From an uncultured Bacteroidales bacterium (lineage in GTDB: Bacteria > Bacteroidota > Bacteroidia > Bacteroidales > Paludibacteraceae), in assembly GCA_946403315.1 (NCBI GenBank), contig CAMIZK010000002.1, positions 1 through 64,000 of the forward strand: a stretch of 64,000 nucleotides of DNA. The letters are read 5' to 3'. Positions within the stretch are counted from its first letter, which is position 1. Each line of letters opens with the position of its first letter. This document shows, in pieces, positions 19,634 to 28,463 of the stretch. The notes beneath the pieces were generated by a model. That model was not told where the DNA came from, did not search any database, and was given only the letters and a program-made list of their open reading frames with translations. Both the position numbers and the translations under genes were made by a program.

Positions 19634-20521
19634 ATGCGAAGCATCCGTATCATATCTCCTTCGGGAGCGATAGACCCTGTCTATATCGACGGGGCAACGG
19701 TCCGTTTGCAGTCCTGGGGATTCACCGTGACGGAGGGTCGTCATGCGCGTAACCGTTGGGGACGCTTTGCGGGTACGGATGAGGAACGGCTGTCGGACCT
19801 CGTGGAAGCATTGCAAGATCCGTCCGTCGATGCGATCCTTTGTGCACGTGGCGGATACGGTCTGCAACGGATCATCGACCGTGTTCCGGCAATCACCAAG
19901 CCTATCATCGGTTTCAGCGACATCACGGCATTGCATCAGTGGTCAGCCATCAGCGGTCAGACCTCCGTACACGGCATCATGTGCAAACATATCGCTACCT
20001 TACCGGAAGACAGCGAACCGATACAGGCGCTGCGCCGTCTGCTGGCAGGTGAATCGGTGCAATACACCTGGGAAACTCATCCGCTTAATAATCCCGGTCA
20101 TGCCTGTGCGCCGATCATTGGCGGAAACCTTTCCGTCTTATACGGCTTGCAAGGCACTCCTTTCAGTCTGAACAAACAGAGTTACCTCTTCCCTATCCTG
20201 CTCATCGAAGATATCTCCGAACGCCATTATCATATCGACCGCATGATGCGTAACCTGCGCATGAGCGGTGTGCTGGCGCATCTGAGTGGTCTCGTAGTCG
20301 GACAGTTCAGTGACTGCGAAGATGATCCGCTGATGCAACAAACCGTCTATGAGACAATAAAAGAGGTAGTCGCAGACTACGACTACCCCGTTCTTTTCAA
20401 TGCCCCCATCGGGCATGTGGAACATAATGTGCCTTTACTTCTTAATCGTCACGCGACCATCGACAGCGGCACGAACAGTGTCCTGCTTACGCACGGCCTC
20501 AATATAGATGTCGCGGATTAA
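19634..20521 (+). CDS. LD-carboxypeptidase (S66 family)
   Basis: A 295-residue protein of the LdcA/MccF family. Motifs are ISPSGAI near the N-terminus, ARGGYGLQRI, GFSDITALH (nucleophile region) and FNAPIGHVEHNVPL (catalytic histidine region). LdcA removes the terminal D-alanine from murein tetrapeptides during peptidoglycan recycling. It has no signal peptide, in keeping with a cytoplasmic recycling role. Its last 87 bases overlap the convergent 5'-nucleotidase-like gene. Confidence 0.85.
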   Translation: MRSIRIISPSGAIDPVYIDGATVRLQSWGFTVTEGRHARNRWGRFAGTDEERLSDLVEALQDPSVDAILCARGGYGLQRIIDRVPAITKPIIGFSDITALHQWSAISGQTSVHGIMCKHIATLPEDSEPIQALRRLLAGESVQYTWETHPLNNPGHACAPIIGGNLSVLYGLQGTPFSLNKQSYLFPILLIEDISERHYHIDRMMRNLRMSGVLAHLSGLVVGQFSDCEDDPLMQQTVYETIKEVVADYDYPVLFNAPIGHVEHNVPLLLNRHATIDSGTNSVLLTHGLNIDVAD

Positions 20522-21187
20522 AAGGCCGCTGTCCCACAAACTGTCATTGCGTGTCAACGCAACCATCCCGTCTTTTCCTTTGGACAGATAATTGCTGGTA
20601 GCGATCGTATAGTCCGCTTCCGGATCCACATTCTTACCGCCTACCTTCAGATCGGTCAACTGCCGATGATCGATCTTGACGCGTACACCGGCTACGCCGT
20701 GCGCATGCTCTTCCGCCGCAAAACTGGTACGGAACAGATCGATCACATCGGCACCTTTCAGGCGCAGTACTACCATTCGGTTGTTAAACGGCATGGTGCT
20801 GAACACATCCTCCAAGGTAATGGGTTTCTGTCCTGTCCAAGAAGTACGTGCGCCACCGGTGTTCTGCAACGCCATATCGACCGGGAACGGACATACCTCA
20901 CGTGCTTTTTCCAACAGCACGTCTGCCGTCCAGTTTAACATAGGGCACTCGAAACTATCAATCCACATCTCATTGGCTGCATACCCCAACACGATCCCCA
21001 TCTCCGCATCCATGAACGCCTTGGTCGGTGCCAAGTACTCCTCATAGGCCTTGTCACGGGTCGCTTCCGCTGTAATCGAATCCACGGTGATATACTCGGT
21101 GGTATAATCATCCAGTTGATAATGTCTGGAAGGTTGGCAGGACATCCAAATCATACTCACTGCCACAAAGAAAATTACTTTTCGCAT
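20435..21187 (-). CDS. 5'-nucleotidase C-terminal domain lipoprotein
   Basis: A 250-residue lipoprotein (lipobox WMSC, C17) that consists only of the substrate-binding C-terminal domain of 5'-nucleotidases: QNTGGART is the conserved NxGGxR loop, with FSTMPFNN and YTIATSNYLSKGKDG. The metallophosphatase half is coded separately at 30171-31010. In other Bacteroidales the two halves are usually adjacent; here they are 9 kb apart. The gene overlaps psuG upstream by 13 bases and the convergent ldcA by 87 bases. Confidence 0.85.
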   Translation of the reverse strand: MRKVIFFVAVSMIWMSCQPSRHYQLDDYTTEYITVDSITAEATRDKAYEEYLAPTKAFMDAEMGIVLGYAANEMWIDSFECPMLNWTADVLLEKAREVCPFPVDMALQNTGGARTSWTGQKPITLEDVFSTMPFNNRMVVLRLKGADVIDLFRTSFAAEEHAHGVAGVRVKIDHRQLTDLKVGGKNVDPEADYTIATSNYLSKGKDGMVALTRNDSLWDSGLLIRDIYIEAVRKQDTVRAAVDGRVTIKK

Positions 21188-22092
21188 AAGGCTACTGCTG
21201 TTTGTGCCGCTAAACGGGCGTTATTAAGAACCAGTTGTATGTTTGCTGCCAGACTATCACCGCCTGTCAGATCTTTCACTTTCGCCAAAAGGAACGGCGT
21301 ACATTGTTTGCCGTGTATTCCGGCGGCATCCATCTCCTGTAGTGCTTTCTCTATCGCTGCATCGATCACATCTTTCGGCATGGAATACTGTTCCGGAATG
21401 GGGTTGGTAACCAGCATACCGCCCTTCAGGTCACAGTCGATCTTGGCCTTGAAAGCCGCAGCCAGTTCTTGTGGCGTATCGATACGGTAATCCACTTTAA
21501 ATCCGCTGTGACGGGTATAGAAAGCCGGTAACTCTTCCGTCTGATAACCGATCACGGGCACACCCTTGGTCTCCAGATACTCCAGAGTCAAACCCAGATC
21601 CAAGATCGACTTGGCGCCTGCACAGATCACCATCACCGGTGTCTGCGCCAGTTCTTCGAGGTCTGCGGAGATATCAAAGGTCTGCTGCGCACCGCGGTGA
21701 ACACCACCGATGCCGCCGGTAGCAAAGATCTTAATCCCGGCCATGGCCGCAATGATCATCGTGGTGGTAACCGTTGTCGCACCGTCCTCTTTACGGGCCA
21801 CTAACACCGGCAGATCACGACGGGAAGCTTTGATCACCGCCTGACCTTTCTTTCCCAAATACTCAATCTCCTCCGGTGTACAACCGGCTTTGAGTTGACC
21901 ACCGATAATCGCGATCGTAGCCGGCACGGCACCGTTATCACGAATGGTCTGCTCCACTCGCAACGCCGTCTCCACGTTCTGCGGATACGGCATACCGTGA
22001 CTGATGATCGTGGACTCCAAAGCTACCACCGGTTTACCGGCGTTCAAGGCTGCCTGCACTTCAGGCGATATAGATAGGTATTTATTCATCAT
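21175..22092 (-). CDS. psuG: pseudouridine-5'-phosphate glycosidase
   Basis: A 305-residue protein with the PsuG signatures ALESTIISHGMPYPQN, GGQLKAGCTPEEIEYL, FATGGIGGVHRGA and VICAGAKSILD. It splits pseudouridine 5'-phosphate into uracil and ribose 5-phosphate, the second step of pseudouridine breakdown. It overlaps the PfkB kinase gene by four bases, so the two form the expected kinase-glycosidase pair. Confidence 0.95.
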   Translation of the reverse strand: MMNKYLSISPEVQAALNAGKPVVALESTIISHGMPYPQNVETALRVEQTIRDNGAVPATIAIIGGQLKAGCTPEEIEYLGKKGQAVIKASRRDLPVLVARKEDGATTVTTTMIIAAMAGIKIFATGGIGGVHRGAQQTFDISADLEELAQTPVMVICAGAKSILDLGLTLEYLETKGVPVIGYQTEELPAFYTRHSGFKVDYRIDTPQELAAAFKAKIDCDLKGGMLVTNPIPEQYSMPKDVIDAAIEKALQEMDAAGIHGKQCTPFLLAKVKDLTGGDSLAANIQLVLNNARLAAQTAVALCEK

Positions 22093-22985
22093 AATAGGAT
22101 ATTTGCAATTTCCGGATTCACCGCTTTGTTACTCATCAAGGTCGCTCTGGCGGCCATCAGACCGTATTGTGCCGTTTGCGGAAAGGCAATTCCTTTGCTA
22201 TACGCATACACCACACCTGCCAGGAAAGCATCTCCGGCGCCTGTGGTATTGACGATCTCACCGGGTAAAATAGGGAATAACCATTCTTCCGCTGCATTGC
22301 GGCAGTAAACACCTTCTCCGCTCAGCGTGATATACACATGCGCTACACCTAAGTTCAGCAATGCCTGCGCTGCTTCGGCATAGGTAGTGGTATTCGTCAC
22401 TGCCAACGCTTCTTTGAGGTTCAACTTAAGCGTATGCAGGTACGGCAGCTTCATTTTCTTCAATGCATTGATTACACGGTGCGCTTTGGTCGAACTGACG
22501 CCGTCCACAAACAACGGAGCTGTCACGTTCTCCATCAACCACCGCAATGCGTCTTCACCTATATTCGCGTCGGCCACCACAAACTCCGCCTTATTAATCT
22601 CTCCGGCACGTTTCTCCAGCCATTCCGGCGTGATGCACTTAACCGCCTCCGTATCGGCCACCGCCGCGATCATCTCTCCTCCATGGTTATTGATGCACAG
22701 ATAGATGCCGGAACGCTGACTCGAATCCCGTTCTGACAAATGAACATCAATCCCCTGCTGCTTGCAATGGTCATGCAGCAAACCACCAAAGAGATCTCCG
22801 CCAAAGACCGTCAACAACTGTGTACGAGCACCTAACAAGGAGAGGTTATGCGCAATATTACGCGCCACACCGCCGTAACCCACCTCTATATGACCGGGAT
22901 TGGAATCCGCAGCAATAAAAGCATCATTCAGCGTAGCCGACATATCGACATTTGCACCACCGATAACCGAAATAAGCGTTTCCAT
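22089..22985 (-). CDS. psuK: PfkB-family pseudouridine kinase
   Basis: A 298-residue PfkB/ribokinase-fold kinase from the ATG at 22985 (METLISVIGGANVDM). An ATG at 23000 is also possible but would leave only about 6 nt of leader. PfkB motif 1 is GGVARNIAHNLSLLG and motif 2 is NTTGAGDAFLAGVVYA with the catalytic aspartate. Coupling to psuG points to pseudouridine as substrate. The promoter lies at 23010-23041. Confidence 0.85.
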   Translation of the reverse strand: METLISVIGGANVDMSATLNDAFIAADSNPGHIEVGYGGVARNIAHNLSLLGARTQLLTVFGGDLFGGLLHDHCKQQGIDVHLSERDSSQRSGIYLCINNHGGEMIAAVADTEAVKCITPEWLEKRAGEINKAEFVVADANIGEDALRWLMENVTAPLFVDGVSSTKAHRVINALKKMKLPYLHTLKLNLKEALAVTNTTTYAEAAQALLNLGVAHVYITLSGEGVYCRNAAEEWLFPILPGEIVNTTGAGDAFLAGVVYAYSKGIAFPQTAQYGLMAARATLMSNKAVNPEIANILL

Positions 22986-23009
22986 GATAACATTTACCAT
23001 TTTCGGGTG

Positions 23010-23041
23010 CAAAGGTACAAAAATTTTTTGAAATATGCAAA
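23010..23041 (-). promoter_or_regulatory. psuK-psuG promoter
   Basis: Minus-strand -33 TTTG (23038-23041, context TTTGCATATTTC), 20-nt spacer, -7 TACCTTTG (23010-23017). The predicted start is near 23006, only a few nucleotides before the first possible ATG. Confidence 0.75.
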
Positions 23042-23070
23042 AGAAATTTGAATTTTTATACCTAAATCTA

Positions 23071-23102
23071 CATAAAACAAAGAAGGTTGTCTCCCGACAA
23101 CC
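23071..23102 (-). terminator. terminator or attenuator upstream of psuK
   Basis: GGTTGTC (23085-23091) and GACAACC (23096-23102) form a perfect 7-bp stem with a 4-nt loop, followed on the minus strand by TTCTTTGTTTT. It would end a transcript from the promoter at 23150-23181 after about 75 nt. The plus-strand side also has a short T run, so it could act in both directions. Confidence 0.6.
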
Positions 23103-23149
23103 CAATCTTTTTACTTAACCTTAAATCTAATACCATGAAAAACACGGTG

Positions 23150-23181
23150 CAAAAGTACTGCTTTTTGGCGATATGACCAAA
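23150..23181 (-). promoter_or_regulatory. second promoter upstream of psuK
   Basis: Minus-strand -33 TTTG (23178-23181), 20-nt spacer, -7 TACTTTTG (23150-23157). With the hairpin at 23071-23102 it makes a unit of about 75 nt that may be a small RNA or an attenuated psuK leader. The rest of 22986-23265 holds only the psuK promoter. Confidence 0.55.
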
Positions 23182-23265
23182 TATTTTTGCGAAAAAGTGT
23201 TAAAAAACATAAAATTGTTCAATTCACTTTGCAAAATATCGCCATTTTAGCGTAAATGCAACATT

Positions 23266-23946
23266 TTATTTTTCATCCAATAAATCGGGCCTTCTTTCCC
23301 GTGTATGGGCTAAAGACTGCTCATAATTCCACTCTTCGATCTTCGCTTGGTGACCGCTCAGCAGGATCTCCGGCACTTTCCATCCTTTGTACTCCGCCGG
23401 ACGTGTATAAACCCCTGCTTCCAGCAAGCCGTCTTGAAAAGAATCGTTCAATGCACTCTCCACGTCACCTAAGGCACCGGGTAACAGACGTACGATCGCG
23501 TCCGTCATCATCGCAGCCGGCATCTCACCGCCGGTTAACACAAAATCACCGATACTGTACTCACGCGTAATCAGATGATCCCGTACACGTTGATCGACAC
23601 CCTTATAGTGACCGCACAGGATGATGATGTTCTCCTTCAACGAAAGACCGTTTGCTGCTTTCTGATCAAAACGTTCACCATCCGGCGCCGTGAAGATAAT
23701 CTCGTCATAATGCCGTTCGGAAGTCAGATGACTGATCAAACGGTCAATCGGTTCAATCTGCAGCACCATACCGGCACTGAACCCAAAGGCATAATCATCA
23801 ATCTTACGGTGCTTGTCCAAGGTCCAATCCCGTAAGTTATGCACGTAGATCTCACAAAGACCTTTGGTCTTCGCCCGTTGGATGATCGAATGGTTTAACG
23901 GAGACTCCAACAACTCCGGACAAGCAGAAATAATATCAATTCGCAT
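23266..23946 (-). CDS. trmD: tRNA (guanine37-N1)-methyltransferase TrmD
   Basis: A 226-residue SPOUT methyltransferase. It starts [20 protein letters not shown] and carries [12 protein letters not shown] (the usual G-rich loop), [11 protein letters not shown] and [14 protein letters not shown], which line the knotted SAM site. It makes m1G37 in tRNAs with G36 and prevents +1 frameshifting. A CCAATATCC-type word repeat fills the 32-bp gap to yidD. Confidence 0.95.
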   Translation of the reverse strand: MRIDIISACPELLESPLNHSIIQRAKTKGLCEIYVHNLRDWTLDKHRKIDDYAFGFSAGMVLQIEPIDRLISHLTSERHYDEIIFTAPDGERFDQKAANGLSLKENIIILCGHYKGVDQRVRDHLITREYSIGDFVLTGGEMPAAMMTDAIVRLLPGALGDVESALNDSFQDGLLEAGVYTRPAEYKGWKVPEILLSGHQAKIEEWNYEQSLAHTRERRPDLLDEK

Positions 23947-23978
23947 ACAATCTCAAATATCCAATTTCCAATATCCCG

Positions 23979-24221
23979 TCAGGGAACGGGATCATACCCT
24001 GCTCCTCCCCACGGATGACAACGACAGATCCGTTTGATGCCTAACCAACCGCCTTTGAATATCCCGTGTTTCATCACCGCTTCCACCATATACTGGCTGC
24101 ATGTCGGTGTATAACGGCAGGATGGCGGTGTCAACGGCGAAATGAATACCCGGTAAAAATAGACCGGTATAAGAAAAATTTTCCTTACGCCCTTTCGGAT
24201 ATCTTCTTTAGTGATTTGCAT
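23979..24221 (-). CDS. yidD: membrane protein insertion efficiency factor YidD
   Basis: An 80-residue protein with the whole YidD signature: [30 protein letters not shown] and [17 protein letters not shown]. YidD helps YidC place proteins in the inner membrane. The gene overlaps rnpA by 37 bases, the order seen in many bacteria (rnpA-yidD). Confidence 0.95.
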   Translation of the reverse strand: MQITKEDIRKGVRKIFLIPVYFYRVFISPLTPPSCRYTPTCSQYMVEAVMKHGIFKGGWLGIKRICRCHPWGGAGYDPVP

Positions 24222-24532
24222 ATGGCCTTCTCTACTACTGCGTAGGATTGCTCTTCTTTATCCATATAATTGAAGGCGATCAGATAATGCTTTTCGCCTA
24301 ACATATCCTGATGCAACCGATACGCTTCCCGCATCAGACGACGCAGATGATTGCGCTTGACGGCCCGTTTGAAGAGTGATTTGGGTGCCCATACCAGCAC
24401 TTGCGTCTGTTCCTCCGTTTCCTGAAAACACACCCTCAGCGGCCACGCCGTAAAGCGTTTCCCTTCTTTGTACAGTTGCGCAATACGCATCTGTCCGCAG
24501 AGTTTGTTATCTTTAGGAAAACCGTTCGCCAT
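24185..24532 (-). CDS. rnpA: ribonuclease P protein component
   Basis: A 115-residue basic protein. The RNR signature region reads [20 protein letters not shown], a variant of the family RxxxKRxxxRR motif. It is the protein cofactor of RNase P in tRNA 5' maturation. The start at 24532 lies inside a GCCATTCGCCTTTCGCC word repeat, so the first codons (MANG) derive from the repeat; an internal start is possible. Confidence 0.9.
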   Translation of the reverse strand: MANGFPKDNKLCGQMRIAQLYKEGKRFTAWPLRVCFQETEEQTQVLVWAPKSLFKRAVKRNHLRRLMREAYRLHQDMLGEKHYLIAFNYMDKEEQSYAVVEKAICKSLKKISERA

Positions 24533-24552
24533 TCGCCTTTCGCCGTTCGCCC

Positions 24553-25299
24553 TTATTGATTCTTCTCCAGATAATCCGCAATCGCCATAGGAAGCGAAGC
24601 AAATGCTTTTCCTTGACCGGCCTCAATATCTACGCGGTAACCGTTTTCTTCCAGTGCCCGAATCGTACCTTCACCAAAAGCGGCGATCAGCGTCTTACCC
24701 TGTTTCCAGGTAGGGAAGTTATCCATCAGCGAAGTGACACCTGCCGGGGTGAACAGGGCAATCATATCGTAATCAAACGGCATCTCTTTCGGCCACGGAG
24801 TAGTCACCGTACGGTACATGATCGCCGGCGTAACCTCAATACCGTTCTGCGCAAACATATTCAGCTGCTCATCGTTATGGATGTCGGAAAGCACCATCAT
24901 GTACCGCTCATTCGGACGACGGCGCATAGCCGGTAACACATCCTCAAACTTATTACCCGTCTCCGGGAAGAAGACCTTGCGCTTGCGATAGTTGATGAAC
25001 TTCTGCAAGTACAAACCTACTTGTTCCGAATTGCAATAATAATGCATGCTGTCCGGTACGTTGATACGCATCTCCTCACACATGCGGAAGAAATGTTCCG
25101 CACCCAGACGGGAATTAAGAATCACCGCCGTATAATCCAACGGATTGATATGTTGCTGCCTGAACTCACGTGCCTCCAGTCCTTCGATATGAATGAACTG
25201 ATGATAGTCGCAATGCACATCGAACTGCTCTTCCAAGCGGTCGTATGGGTTATGCGGCGTCGTAGGACGCGGTTGAGAAAAAAGAATCTTTTTAATCAT
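24553..25299 (-). CDS. hemD: uroporphyrinogen-III synthase
   Basis: A 248-residue HemD-like protein from the ATG at 25299 (MIKKILFSQPRP); a longer frame upstream runs through the DUF4271 gene and is not used. LDYTAVILNSRLGAEHFF, MMVLSDIHND and YDMIALFTPAGVTSL fit the two alpha/beta domains of the family, whose sequence is poorly conserved. In Bacteroidetes this gene regularly follows a DUF4271 membrane protein, as here, with a four-base overlap. It closes hydroxymethylbilane to uroporphyrinogen III. Confidence 0.8.
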   Translation of the reverse strand: MIKKILFSQPRPTTPHNPYDRLEEQFDVHCDYHQFIHIEGLEAREFRQQHINPLDYTAVILNSRLGAEHFFRMCEEMRINVPDSMHYYCNSEQVGLYLQKFINYRKRKVFFPETGNKFEDVLPAMRRRPNERYMMVLSDIHNDEQLNMFAQNGIEVTPAIMYRTVTTPWPKEMPFDYDMIALFTPAGVTSLMDNFPTWKQGKTLIAAFGEGTIRALEENGYRVDIEAGQGKAFASLPMAIADYLEKNQ

Positions 25300-25949
25300 A
25301 TTTGGCTTATTATTTGATTCGATAACATATATACAAACATCCAAGGCAAGATCTCTACCGTCGCTATATATACCAACAGGTACAAGATCGCCCGAGGAGA
25401 ATGAACAAACTGACGGAATGCGCAGTAGATCCAGGTGGCTATAAACAGCACACCTATTCCACCGATGATCCAACGGTTCAATACCGGTTCTCCGAAACGC
25501 ATCAGAACCAGCGCAACCGGGTACAGCAGCAAGGTGCCTAAAGTCAGGATATTGCCGTAATGCTCATAACCGTTTCCAAACTGCTTACTCAAACGGAACG
25601 TATAGTCGGTTCCTATATTCATCAGCATCTTCACAACACTCACACCCAGCACGATGCCGAAGATCACCCAGAAGCCCGTGAATGAGAAACACTCCGTTCG
25701 GTTACAGCACAGATAGACAGCCATCGTGATCACACCTAACCGAAACAAAGTGATCATCAACTGGCCAACAAATGTGTTCGGTGACTCTTTGTACAACCGG
25801 TCTCCCTGCGCTGCTAACGAACTCTTTGCCTGCGTGATCACACCGGGTTGGAACAACTCAGCCACGATGCCGAACAGCAACAAGACCAACATCGTCCAAC
25901 CGCACCATACGGCACTCGCTGAAGATACTATGTGCGCTACACTCTCCAC
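25296..25949 (-). CDS. DUF4271 membrane protein
   Basis: A 217-residue protein with about six hydrophobic segments (for example WTMLVLLLFGIVAEL, ILTLGTLLLYPVALVLM, IIGGIGVLFIATWIYCAF). The pattern and the place directly before hemD identify the Bacteroidetes DUF4271 family, of unknown function. It is one base after the U32 gene stop and overlaps hemD by four bases. Confidence 0.75.
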   Translation of the reverse strand: MESVAHIVSSASAVWCGWTMLVLLLFGIVAELFQPGVITQAKSSLAAQGDRLYKESPNTFVGQLMITLFRLGVITMAVYLCCNRTECFSFTGFWVIFGIVLGVSVVKMLMNIGTDYTFRLSKQFGNGYEHYGNILTLGTLLLYPVALVLMRFGEPVLNRWIIGGIGVLFIATWIYCAFRQFVHSPRAILYLLVYIATVEILPWMFVYMLSNQIISQI

Positions 25950-25950
25950 T

Positions 25951-27216
25951 TTATTTTTCTTCTTCCCACAGATAGAGTTTATCGCCCCGGCGGATCAGCG
26001 TGTCCGTCTTGATGGCAAAAAACTGACCTTTCTCCACGCGTTGCGTCAACTGTCCCTTATGGTCATGCATGTCGTGCACCGTGGTCTCATACACTCCGGT
26101 TGTCTCACCGGTAATGAGGATCTCCTGACCCTCTTCCATCGCATCTACGGCTTCCACCACAAATTCCGCCACACTCAGGTTCTTGAAGAAATTGGTGCAT
26201 TTCGCGGCATACACTTTCTTCCGCGTTGCCTTGTTGCCATACGAATGGGTCCATTCGCCCAGTTTCTGTCCCTGGTAATAGCCGTCCCAAAAACCGCGAT
26301 TGAACACCCGGCTCAACCGTTCGTTCCAATCCGCAATCTTTGCCTCAATCCCTTCGCCATTCGCCCATTCGCCGTTATACCAAGCTTCAACTGCCTCACG
26401 GTAACACTTAACCACCGTACTCACATACTCCGCTCCGCGTGCCCGGCCTTCGATCTTCAGCACCCGCACTCCGGCATCCAGCATCTTGTTCAGGAAATGA
26501 ATCGTCTTCAGATCCTTCGGCGACATGATATACTGGTTATCGATATCCAGTTCCAGATCGGAACTCTTGTCCTTCACCGTGTAACCGCGGCGGCAGACTT
26601 GTACACAAGCGCCTCTATTGGCACTCATTCCGTAGTTATTCAGACTCAGATAACATTTTCCGCTGACGGCCATACACAGCGCACCGTGACAGAACATCTC
26701 AATCCGTATCGGTTGACCGCTCTTTCCACAGATATGCTGCTCCTGGATATCATGATAAATAGAAGCTACCTGCGCCATGTTCAACTCCCGTGCCAGCACC
26801 ACTACATCGGCAAACTGCGCGTAGAACTTAAGCGCCTCGGTGTTGGCGATATTGAGTTGCGTGGACAGATGGACTTCCTGACCAATCGCATTCGCATACT
26901 GCATCACCGCGATATCACTCGCAATCACCGCATCCACACCCACCGCATGCGCCTTATCGACAATCTCACGCATCAGCGGCAGATCTTCCGGATACATGAC
27001 GGTGTTCACTGTCAGGTAGGTCTTCACACCCGCTTCCCGACAGGTCTTCACAATAGTAGCCATATCGTCCGTAGTGAAGTTCACCGAACTGCGTGCACGC
27101 ATGTTCAGATGCTCGATACCGAAATAGACACTGGTAGCCCCGGCCTGTATCGCCGCAGCCAAACTCTCCCAGCATCCTACCGGAGCCATGATCTCTATCC
27201 GTTCGTCTTTCGCCAT
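25951..27216 (-). CDS. U32 family peptidase-like tRNA/rRNA modification protein
   Basis: A 421-residue U32 family protein from the ATG at 27216, which overlaps the asd stop (TAATG). The TIM-barrel half holds MAPVGCWESLAAAIQAGA, TYLTVNTV and EMFCHGALCMAVSGKC, and GACVQVCRRGY adds cysteines typical of the TrhP/RlhA branch (5-hydroxylation of tRNA U34 or 23S C2501). A C-terminal beta-barrel follows from about residue 330. The segment WYNGEWANGEGIEAK near 26351-26378 is coded by a GGCGAATGG-type word repeat and looks like an insertion. Substrate is not deduced. Confidence 0.8.
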   Translation of the reverse strand: MAKDERIEIMAPVGCWESLAAAIQAGATSVYFGIEHLNMRARSSVNFTTDDMATIVKTCREAGVKTYLTVNTVMYPEDLPLMREIVDKAHAVGVDAVIASDIAVMQYANAIGQEVHLSTQLNIANTEALKFYAQFADVVVLARELNMAQVASIYHDIQEQHICGKSGQPIRIEMFCHGALCMAVSGKCYLSLNNYGMSANRGACVQVCRRGYTVKDKSSDLELDIDNQYIMSPKDLKTIHFLNKMLDAGVRVLKIEGRARGAEYVSTVVKCYREAVEAWYNGEWANGEGIEAKIADWNERLSRVFNRGFWDGYYQGQKLGEWTHSYGNKATRKKVYAAKCTNFFKNLSVAEFVVEAVDAMEEGQEILITGETTGVYETTVHDMHDHKGQLTQRVEKGQFFAIKTDTLIRRGDKLYLWEEEK

Positions 27217-28220
27217 TAACCTTTCGCCGTTATAAGCCATTCTGCAATTTGCACGGCATTGAGTGCCGCGCCTTTACGGATCTGGTCACTTACGCACCAG
27301 AAACTTAAACCGTTTTCATCACTGAGGTCTTTACGGATTCGCCCGATAAACACCTCGTCCTTACCGCTCAAAAACAGCGGCATAGGGTATATCTTATTCT
27401 CCGGTTCGTCCATCAGCACGCATCCTTGCGCCTTCGCAAACGCTTCACGTGCCGCAGCTACACTCACCGGTTCTTCTGTTTCAATCCAAATACTCTCGCT
27501 GTGTGCGCGCAGCGACGGAACGCGGACACAAGTCGCACTCACCTTCACATCCGAGTGCATGATCTTCCGCGTCTCGTGGAACATCTTCATCTCCTCTTTC
27601 GTGTAACCGTTGGCGGTAAACACATCGATATGCGGAATGAGGTTGTACGCTAACTGATAGGCGAACTTATTCACCTCCACTTCTTCCCCGTTCAGCACCT
27701 GACGATATTGGTTCTCCAACTCCTTCATCGCCTGTGCGCCGGCACCCGAAGCGGCCTGATAGGTTGCCACATGTACCCGGCGAATATGCGAGATCTTCTC
27801 TATCGCCTGCAAGGCTACTACCATCTGTATCGTCGTGCAGTTGGGATTGGCGATGATGTTCCTCGGCCGGTTCAACGCATCAGCGGCGTTCACCTCCGGC
27901 ACTACCAACGGCACATCCTCCTCCATACGGAAAGCGGAGGAGTTATCGATCATGATCGCGCCAAAACGGGTGATATCCTCTGCGTACGCACGTGACACGC
28001 CTGCGCCTGCGGAGACAAAAGCAATATCGACGCCCTTAAAAGCGTCGTCATGTTGCAGTAACCGTACTTCGTACTCCTTGCCTGCAAATCCATATTTTCT
28101 GCCGGCACTCCGTTCCGATCCGAATAACCTCAGTTCGGAAACCGGGAATTGCCGCTGTTCGAGAACAGCCAGCAACTCCTGTCCGACGGCGCCCGAGGCG
28201 CCTACGATAGCTATTACCAT
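27216..28220 (-). CDS. asd: aspartate-semialdehyde dehydrogenase
   Basis: A 334-residue enzyme of the lysine/threonine/methionine pathway that reduces aspartyl phosphate to the semialdehyde. The cofactor loop is [11 protein letters not shown] (6-16) and the catalytic cysteine is C128 in IANPNCTT. The C-terminal codons (WLITAKG) run into a GGCGAAAGG word repeat that also provides the start of the U32 gene. The small winged-helix gene lies three bases upstream. Confidence 0.95.
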   Translation of the reverse strand: MVIAIVGASGAVGQELLAVLEQRQFPVSELRLFGSERSAGRKYGFAGKEYEVRLLQHDDAFKGVDIAFVSAGAGVSRAYAEDITRFGAIMIDNSSAFRMEEDVPLVVPEVNAADALNRPRNIIANPNCTTIQMVVALQAIEKISHIRRVHVATYQAASGAGAQAMKELENQYRQVLNGEEVEVNKFAYQLAYNLIPHIDVFTANGYTKEEMKMFHETRKIMHSDVKVSATCVRVPSLRAHSESIWIETEEPVSVAAAREAFAKAQGCVLMDEPENKIYPMPLFLSGKDEVFIGRIRKDLSDENGLSFWCVSDQIRKGAALNAVQIAEWLITAKG

Positions 28221-28222
28221 AC

Positions 28223-28417
28223 TTAAGCCAAAGCTACGATGGTGTCAGCCTCTTCTACCGTAAAGGTCAGTTTGCCTTCACGAGCCAACCAACCGAGAGC
28301 CAAGTACAGCTCCTCGTTTTTCAGTTTGGTAGCTTTCTTCAGTGCCTTGATTCCTTGTGCACCGTTCTCCAATGCACCCCATACCTGGCCTGCATTCTCT
28401 CCGATTTTCTGAATCAT
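28223..28417 (-). CDS. small winged-helix protein (DUF2582-like)
   Basis: A 64-residue protein forming one winged-helix-like domain ([36 protein letters not shown]). It matches a Bacteroidetes family often annotated as winged helix-turn-helix or DUF2582. Whether it binds DNA is not known. It sits between fabF and asd. Confidence 0.7.
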   Translation of the reverse strand: MIQKIGENAGQVWGALENGAQGIKALKKATKLKNEELYLALGWLAREGKLTFTVEEADTIVALA

Positions 28418-28463
28418 AATACCTTAAACAAATTTCTAGTGACTAATGGAGTGAGTCTTAGGG

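Noticed and set aside
22670-22760. GACTCGAATCCCG resembling a tRNA T-loop
   Set aside because: It lies in the psuK coding region and no cloverleaf can be drawn around it; no tRNA was found in the window.
25726-27219. Long plus-strand open frame (497 codons) antisense to the U32 gene
   Set aside because: It is the shadow of a well-supported conserved gene, is rich in H, R, L and T and starts with no promoter or family motif.
28418-28463. Hairpin between fabF and the winged-helix gene
   Set aside because: AGTGAC and GTCACT are separated by a long loop and there is no U tract, so a terminator call is not supported.
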